Below, in pieces: positions 13,601 to 17,243 of a stretch of DNA of 17,243 bases. The notes below the pieces were generated by a model that was given only the letters and a program-made list of their open reading frames with translations, was not told where the DNA came from and ran no database searches. Position 1 is the stretch's first letter. Each line of letters opens with the position of its first letter. A program made the translations under genes and the position numbers. The stretch is from Actinomycetota bacterium. Its GTDB lineage: Bacteria; Actinomycetota; Acidimicrobiia; Acidimicrobiales; JAHWLA01. The DNA is taken from the NCBI GenBank assembly GCA_019347595.1, contig JAHWLA010000026.1:1-17243 (forward strand), read 5' to 3'.

Positions 13601-14067
13601 GACGACTCCCCGGCGTGGTCACGGGGGACCGGGCGCCGACGCTGCCCGGCATGGGCAAGGCCGAGGAGGCGTCGGCCGACATGTGGGCCACCGGCCTGTC
13701 GCCGACCTCGTCGCCCACCGAGTTCGTTCGTGGCCGCCTCGACGAGCTCGGCGTCGTGGTGGCGGGCCGGCTGTCCCACATCGCCGACGGCGAGCGCGTG
13801 CTGGTCGGCGGCGTGGTGACCCACCGCCAACGCCCGGCCACGGCGTCGGGAACGACGTTCCTCAACCTCGAGGACGAGACCGGGCTCGTCAACGTCATCT
13901 GCTCGGCGGGGCTGTGGGCGCGCTATCGCCGCGTCGCCCGCTCGGCGCCTGCGCTGTTGGTGCGCGGCCGCCTGGAAAAGGCGGACGGCGTGCTGAACGT
14001 GGTGGCGGAGCGCCTCGAGCCGCTGTCGCTGTCGGTGCGAGGCAGCCGCTCCCGAGACTTCCGCTGA
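10606..14067 (+). CDS. dnaE2: DnaE2, error-prone DNA polymerase III alpha subunit
   Basis: The gene encodes a 1153-residue C-family polymerase of the mutasome. The GTG start gives MGFTNSGMPWHEFERRL, matching the N-terminus usual for actinobacterial DnaE2. A low-complexity stretch (to about residue 115) precedes the PHP domain, which begins at His123-Cys-His125 (ELHCHSNFSFLDGAS) and continues with ALTDHDGMYG. The palm holds the acidic cluster PDIDVD (514-519) and Asp659 in KFDLLGLG, so the polymerase should be active. GVFQVESRAQM, RPGPIQGG and GFPESHS follow, then helix-hairpin-helix and an OB fold (TFLNLEDETGLVNVI). It ends in SRDFR, the typical DnaE2 tail. DnaE2 carries out translesion synthesis with ImuA and ImuB. 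The gene lies 7.3 kb from imuB, behind its own SOS box. It is convergent with the unknown gene that follows, with a 29-bp gap. Confidence 0.96.
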   Translation: MGFTNSGMPWHEFERRLSDGRLPNQPDSANGGDSPAWSRKRQPYMPPPELDPSRPSSAAGAADATERADRLQATEPTERTTTEPTSSSMSTPTPRPVQRPAPSPCDRSSRRNRSSRVPYAELHCHSNFSFLDGASHPEELAEEAARLGLEALALTDHDGMYGVVRFAEAAGAVGLRTVFGAELSIGLTAPQNGAADPEGTHLVVLARDPAGYARLCRAISEAHLAGGEKGRPRFHLSALADAHGGHWQVLTACRKGMVARALVDAGPQAAARTLSDLAAVFGRDNVAVELWDHGDPLDAARNDALASIAVRLGHDVVATNNVHYATPARRRLATAMAAVRARRSLDDVDGWLPPTAAAHLRSGAEQVRRLARYPGVVERAAAIGRACAFDLRLVAPRLPDFPVPPGHTEMSWLRELTRRGAEARYGPPERERVPGAYRQIAYELDMIERLGFAGYFLIVWDICEFCRRAGIYCQGRGSAANSAVCYALGITNADAVALGLLFERFLSPERDGPPDIDVDIESDRREEAIQYVYDRYGRQNAAQVANVITYRPKSAVRDMAKALGFATGQQDAWSKQVDAWGPWSATQVLADHDIPPAVMDLAGEVQRFPRHLGIHSGGMVICDRPVVKVCPVEWGRMPGRTVLQWDKDDCAAVGLVKFDLLGLGMLSVVHYAVDLIRDHHGIHVDLATLPQEDEVYDMLCEADSVGVFQVESRAQMATLPRLRPRRFYDLVVEVALIRPGPIQGGSVHPYIRRRNGFEPVTYLHPLLERSLGKTLGVPLFQEQLMQMAIDVAGFTASEADQLRQAMGSKRSVERMERLRARLYEGMAERGITGETADAIYDKLVAFANFGFPESHSVSFAFLVYASAYLKHHWPAAFLAALLNAQPMGFWAPQTLVADARRHGVTVLGPDVNASGAKARLQPGGEVRLGLEYVRTIGADLAERMAAGQPYASMEHVARRNHLTQPQVEALATAGAFGCFHVARRHALWAAGAVVQARPGRLPGVVTGDRAPTLPGMGKAEEASADMWATGLSPTSSPTEFVRGRLDELGVVVAGRLSHIADGERVLVGGVVTHRQRPATASGTTFLNLEDETGLVNVICSAGLWARYRRVARSAPALLVRGRLEKADGVLNVVAERLEPLSLSVRGSRSRDFR

Positions 14068-14096
14068 CCACCGCACGAGCTGCCCCCACGCGCGCC

Positions 14097-14573
14097 TCAC
14101 CACGTGGCCGCCTCCCCGAACCACCGCGGCACGGACACCGTCGTGTCGTCGGCCACGAGCAGCCAGTCGGCCAGCAGCGTCTCGTGCTCCCCGAACACCC
14201 GGCGGGCCTCGTGCCACGCGCTCAGCGCGCACGCCGGCACCTCGACGCCGAAGCCGGGATCGACCGACACGATCACCGCCACGGACAGCCCGGTCGGCGG
14301 TGAGAGACCGAGCAGGGTGGCGCACGAGTCCGGCACGTCGGCGACGCCGATGTCGAGGTCGCGCACGGCGACGAGCAGCCCTTCGTCGTCGACCATGAGG
14401 ATGGCGAGCGTGGGCCGCCCACCTCGCGAGCCGGTGAGCACAGCCCTGCCGCCGCGCGCACGTCCGCCACCGTCGGCGCCGGCGGCAGCACGCGCCAGCT
14501 CCACAACGGTCGGCGGGCGCAGCAGGGCGCCGGCGCGCGTCGAGACGGACAACGGGACAACGGGGCGCGACAT
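14097..14573 (-). CDS. hypothetical protein
   Basis: The gene encodes a 158-residue protein that I do not recognise. It has no signal peptide or membrane helix. After a Gly/Arg/Ala-rich stretch (30-54), residues 55-158 look like an alpha/beta domain: TLAILMVDDEGLLVAVRDLD, then LSVAVIVSVDPGFGVEVP, then an amphipathic helix with HEARRVFGEHETLLADWLLVA and a conserved-looking SVPRWFGE end. The ATG at 14571-14573 has GGGGAGG about five bases upstream, a strong ribosome site. It is convergent with dnaE2 and upstream of nothing on its own strand, so its transcription unit appears to be single. A link to DNA repair from position alone would be speculative. Confidence 0.7.
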   Translation of the reverse strand: MSRPVVPLSVSTRAGALLRPPTVVELARAAAGADGGGRARGGRAVLTGSRGGRPTLAILMVDDEGLLVAVRDLDIGVADVPDSCATLLGLSPPTGLSVAVIVSVDPGFGVEVPACALSAWHEARRVFGEHETLLADWLLVADDTTVSVPRWFGEAATW

Positions 14574-14653
14574 CGCGACCTCCCCGGAGGACGAGGGGAC
14601 TGCGAGGGGGAAGCGATCCGCCGGAGATGAACCCTACAGAGAGGGTGTGACAA

Positions 14654-14968
14654 TCAAAGCCCGGCGGCTTGCTCCGCCCAGGCTGCCAGCGCGTTGCGAT
14701 CGTCGAGCACGTCGGCGGAGACCTCGTACTACGAGCGGATCGTCGCTCCCTTGGCCGGCCGGAACGGCGCCATGCCCGCCGCCTCGTAGCGAACCACGCT
14801 GTCGCGGCTCGTCTTGAAGTAGAGCCGGCCGTCGTAGGCGATGGCGAAGAACGAGCCGCGCAAGGACAGGCCGTGCCCGCCGAACATCGCGCGGGCGGTC
14901 ACGCCGTCGAGCGCGGAGAACCGGTCGAGCACGAACTCGACGAAGCGCTGGTCGGCGGGCGCCGGCAC
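14654..14968 (-). pseudogene. TfoX N-terminal-domain protein interrupted by an amber codon
   Basis: From GTG 14966-14968 the frame encodes a TfoX_N domain: FVEFVLDRFSALDGVTARAM, then FGGHGLSLRG and LYFKTSRDSVVRYEAAGM, then PFRP. It stops at TAG 14729-14731 after 79 residues. The same frame continues past the stop as YEVSADVLDDRNALAAWAEQ and ends at TGA 14654-14656. That is the normal family C-terminus, usually S-Y-Y-E-V at the break, so one base change (TAC or TAT to TAG) explains it. Full length would be 104 codons, the usual size. The family is small and related to the N-terminal half of the competence regulator TfoX/Sxy; in actinobacteria its role is unknown. A sequencing error or a functional truncated protein cannot be excluded. 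An in-frame TGA just upstream fixes the GTG as the earliest start. Confidence 0.85.
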
Positions 14969-14995
14969 GGCGACGAAATTGTCTCACCCCCTGGG

Positions 14996-15001
14996 TAGGG
15001 T
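14996..15001 (+). promoter_or_regulatory. -10 element of the oxidoreductase gene, predicted leaderless
   Basis: TAGGGT, preceded by TGG as a possible extended -10, sits exactly six bases before the ATG at 15008. No Shine-Dalgarno lies between it and the start. The TTGTCT further upstream is too close to act as a -35. Confidence 0.4.
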
Positions 15002-15007
15002 CGGCGC

Positions 15008-15772
15008 ATGGCTCGTTTCAAGGTCGGCGTCCAGCTCCACCCGCAACACACCTCCGTGGAGGACCTGCGTGCCGCCTGGCAGGCGGCCGACCGCATGGGT
15101 GTCGACACCATCTGGACGTGGGACCACTTCTACCCGCTCTACGGGGACCCCGACGGGAGCCACTACGAAGGCTGGTCGCTGCTCGCCGCCATGGCCGTCG
15201 ACACCGCGCAAGCCCGCTTCGGGATGCTCGTCACGTGCAACAGCTACCGCAACCCCGAGCTTCTTGCCGACATGGCCCGGACCGTCGACCATCTCAGCGG
15301 CGGGCGCCTCATCCTCGGCATCGGGGCGGGCTGGTTCGAGCGCGACTACCAGGAGTACGGCTACGAGTTCGGCACGCCGGGGAGCCGGCTGCGCGCGCTT
15401 GAAGGTTCGCTGCAACGGATCGAGGCGCGTCTCGGCAAGCTCAACCCGCCACCGCTCGGCCCGTTGCCGATCCTCGTCGGGGGCGCGGGGGAGAAGGTCA
15501 CGTTGCGCCTGGTGGCCGAGCACGCCGATATGTGGAACAGCTTCGGCCCGCCGGAGCGCTACGCCGACAAGAGCCGCATCCTGGACGACTGGTGCAGCCA
15601 GGTCGGGCGGGACCCCGCCGACATCGAGCGGACGGTCGCCTTCAACAGCGCCGACGAAGTCGACCGCGTGGAGGAGTACCTGGAGGCGGGGGCCACCCAC
15701 CTCATCCTCGGCCGCGGACACCCCTTCGACCTCGATCCCGTGGAGAGGCTCCTCGCGCTGTCACGGGGATAG
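15008..15772 (+). CDS. LLM-class F420-dependent oxidoreductase
   Basis: The gene encodes a 254-residue luciferase-like monooxygenase-fold protein of the actinobacterial F420 type. Family signs are the opening strand FKVGVQLHPQHTSVEDL, TIWTWDHFYPLYGDP (35-49), the TCNSYRNPELLADMARTVDH segment with LSGGRLILGIGAGWFERDY, PILVGGAGEKVTLRLVAEHADMWN, and a C-terminal end GATHLILGRGHPFDLDPV. The fold binds reduced F420 (or FMN) and oxidises or reduces small organic molecules; the substrate is unknown. It is shorter than many relatives (about 280-340), mostly in the region after the cofactor motif. The start is fixed by the conserved first strand. Its TAG stop forms part of the -10 of the following acyl-CoA dehydrogenase gene. 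Confidence 0.9.
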   Translation: MARFKVGVQLHPQHTSVEDLRAAWQAADRMGVDTIWTWDHFYPLYGDPDGSHYEGWSLLAAMAVDTAQARFGMLVTCNSYRNPELLADMARTVDHLSGGRLILGIGAGWFERDYQEYGYEFGTPGSRLRALEGSLQRIEARLGKLNPPPLGPLPILVGGAGEKVTLRLVAEHADMWNSFGPPERYADKSRILDDWCSQVGRDPADIERTVAFNSADEVDRVEEYLEAGATHLILGRGHPFDLDPVERLLALSRG

Positions 15773-15775
15773 CCT
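15770..15775 (+). promoter_or_regulatory. -10-like TAGCCT built on the oxidoreductase stop codon
   Basis: TAGCCT fits TAnnnT and is exactly six bases before the ATG at 15782. Its first three bases are the stop codon of the preceding gene. It could drive a leaderless transcript of the acyl-CoA dehydrogenase independent of read-through. The spacing is seen; activity is inferred. Confidence 0.35.
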
Positions 15776-15781
15776 CCGGCC

Positions 15782-17080
15782 ATGGCATGGGATTTCGAGA
15801 CCGATCCGGAGTTCGAGGAAAAGCTGGCATGGATGCGCGCCTTCGTGCGCGACGAGGTCTTTCCGCTGGAGACGCTCGATCTGGACCACGAGACCTTCGT
15901 CCAGCTCGTCCGTCCGCTCCAGGAGGAGGTCAAGCGCCAAGGCCTGTGGGCTGCGCACCTCGACCCGGAGCTGGGTGGGATGGGCTTCGGCCAGGTGAAG
16001 CTCGGCCTGATGCACGAGATCCTCGGCCAGTCGGTCTACGCGCCCTTCGTGTTCGGAAACAATGCGCCCGATTCGGGCAACGCCGAGATCATCGCCCACG
16101 GCATCGCCTCGAGCGGCCGCGACGAGCACCGCACCAAGTGGCTGGAACCGTTGCTCGAAGGCAAGATCCGCAGCGCCTTCTCCATGACCGAGCCGGGCGC
16201 GGGTGCCGATCCCACGCTGCTCAAGACGACCGCCGTGCGCGACGGCGACGAGTGGGTGATCAACGGGCACAAGTGGTTCACGACCAATGGGTCGATCGCC
16301 GACATCCTCGTCGTCATGGCGGTGACGAACCCCGACGTCCATCCCTACCAGGGAATCAGCCAGATCATCGTCCCCGCCGACACGCCGGGCGTGAACATCC
16401 TGCGCGACGTCCCGACCATGGAACACCCCGAGCCGCACTTCCGCGTGTACGGCGGCCACTCCGAGATCCTCTACACAGACGTCCGCGTCCCGTACGGCAA
16501 CCTGGTGGGTAACGAGGGCGAGGGCTTCCTCCTCGCCCAGAAGCGCCTCGGCCCCGGCCGCATCCACCACTGCATGCGCTGGCTGGGCCAGTCGAAGCGG
16601 GCCTTCGACATGCTGTGCGAGCGATCTGTGTCCCGCTACACGCACGGGTCGACGCTGGCGGAGAAGCAGACGGTGCAGAACTGGGTGGCCGACTCCATGG
16701 CGGAGATGACGGCCGCCCGGCTCATGACGCTCTACGCGGCGTGGAAGATGGACAAGGAGGGCGCACCGGCCGCCCGCGTGGAGATCGCCATGATCAAGTA
16801 CTACGGCGCCCAGGTGCTCTACAACGTCATCGACCGCGCCATCCAGGTGCACGGGTCGCTCGGCTTCTCCACCGATCTGCCACTGGAGTCGATGTACCGC
16901 CAGGCCCGGGCCGCCCGCATCTACGACGGTCCCGACGAAGTCCACCGCGTCACGGTGGCCCGCGCCGCGCTCAAGCGTTACCAGCCCACCGAGACGCCGA
17001 CCGAGCACGTCCCCACCCGCCGTGCGGCCGCGCAGGAGAAGTTCGCCGAGTTCCTGGAGGACGCGTCCGCCAACCTGTGA
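15782..17080 (+). CDS. acyl-CoA dehydrogenase
   Basis: The gene encodes a 432-residue flavoprotein of the acyl-CoA dehydrogenase family, closest in feel to the ACAD10/ACAD11-like branch. The N-terminal helical domain is at about 1-125. The FAD-binding signature FSMTEPGAGADPT starts at Phe133, and WVINGHKWFTTNG follows. The C-terminal domain has RQARAARIYDGPDEVHR with the likely catalytic acid around Asp382-Glu386. It should oxidise an acyl-CoA at the alpha-beta position in fatty-acid or branched-chain degradation; chain length is not evident. The ATG at 15782 lies nine bases after the oxidoreductase stop, so the two are probably co-expressed, although a separate -10 is possible. The stop overlaps the acylphosphatase start (GTGA at 17077-17080). 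Confidence 0.93.
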   Translation: MAWDFETDPEFEEKLAWMRAFVRDEVFPLETLDLDHETFVQLVRPLQEEVKRQGLWAAHLDPELGGMGFGQVKLGLMHEILGQSVYAPFVFGNNAPDSGNAEIIAHGIASSGRDEHRTKWLEPLLEGKIRSAFSMTEPGAGADPTLLKTTAVRDGDEWVINGHKWFTTNGSIADILVVMAVTNPDVHPYQGISQIIVPADTPGVNILRDVPTMEHPEPHFRVYGGHSEILYTDVRVPYGNLVGNEGEGFLLAQKRLGPGRIHHCMRWLGQSKRAFDMLCERSVSRYTHGSTLAEKQTVQNWVADSMAEMTAARLMTLYAAWKMDKEGAPAARVEIAMIKYYGAQVLYNVIDRAIQVHGSLGFSTDLPLESMYRQARAARIYDGPDEVHRVTVARAALKRYQPTETPTEHVPTRRAAAQEKFAEFLEDASANL

Positions 17081-17243
17081 TCCGCAGGCGGGTGGTCGTC
17101 GACGGCCGCGTGCAGGGTGTCTTCTTCCGCGAGACGTGCCGGCGCCAGGCCGAGGCGGCGGGCGTGGCGGGCGAGGTTCGCAACCTGCCCGACGGCCGCG
17201 TGGAGGCGGTGTTCGAGGGCTCGGTCGAGGCGACACGCATACG
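17077..17243 (+). CDS. acyP: acylphosphatase (partial, 3' end beyond window)
   Basis: Reading from the GTG that overlaps the acyl-CoA dehydrogenase stop gives the first 55 residues of an acylphosphatase. VVVDGRVQGVFFRETCRRQA carries the signature loop with catalytic Arg18. GVAGEVRNLPDGRVEAVFEG carries catalytic Asn36. The enzyme hydrolyses acyl phosphates such as 1,3-bisphosphoglycerate or acetyl phosphate. The usual GWVRN has Glu in place of Trp here. Normal length is about 90 residues, so the last 35 or so are outside the window. Overlap with the preceding gene implies co-translation. Confidence 0.9.
   Translation, partial: MIRRRVVVDGRVQGVFFRETCRRQAEAAGVAGEVRNLPDGRVEAVFEGSVEATRI

Noticed and set aside
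10600..14325. A 1241-codon open frame on the minus strand opposite dnaE2
   Set aside because: It has no recognisable domain, it covers the SOS box region, and it mirrors the codon structure of DnaE2. The plus-strand product is unmistakable.

Overview
This is a high-GC chromosomal window with the hallmarks of an actinobacterium. The evidence is the actinobacterial SOS-box type (TCGAAC-N4-GTTCGA), an ImuA-like/ImuB/DnaE2 mutasome, an F420-type luciferase-like oxidoreductase, a DUF3072 protein, and several genes that seem to be read from leaderless promoters. An Acidimicrobiia-like lineage would fit, but that is inference. No mobile element, tRNA, rRNA or CRISPR array was seen.

Layout. The window opens with the tail of an MFS exporter (to 251). 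A strong bidirectional hairpin terminator (260-315) separates it from a convergent two-gene operon on the minus strand: a DUF3072 protein and a small coiled-coil protein. Divergent from these, behind a perfect SOS box inside a good sigma-70 type promoter, is imuA-imuB (787-3347). A structured-looking leader precedes a secreted subtilisin-like protease that ends in twelve GSSWY repeats. The protease overlaps the start of a membrane PAS/GAF histidine kinase (5242-7380). A hemerythrin-like protein converges on the kinase with interlocked stop codons. Divergent from it are an NAD-dependent epimerase and a zinc alcohol/formaldehyde-type dehydrogenase, overlapping by four bases. After a 379-bp gap with two hairpins comes dnaE2 (10606-14067) behind a second SOS box. 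Next are an unknown minus-strand protein, a TfoX-N-domain gene cut by a single in-frame amber codon, a luciferase-like F420-type oxidoreductase, an acyl-CoA dehydrogenase and the start of an acylphosphatase.

How the genes work together. imuA, imuB and dnaE2 form the complete DNA-damage-induced mutagenic translesion system. Here it is split into two LexA-type units about 7.3 kb apart. ImuB lacks the Y-family catalytic residues, as expected for an adaptor. It has also lost the Gln of the usual beta-clamp-binding motif. The protease and kinase are translationally coupled and look like a secreted-protease/sensor pair with no response regulator nearby. Five genes carry a -10-like hexamer exactly six bases before the start codon, which suggests that leaderless transcription is common here.

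The most notable observations are the twin SOS-controlled leaderless promoters, the protease-kinase unit with its 15-bp coding minisatellite, the one-codon break in the TfoX-domain gene, and the altered ImuB clamp motif.
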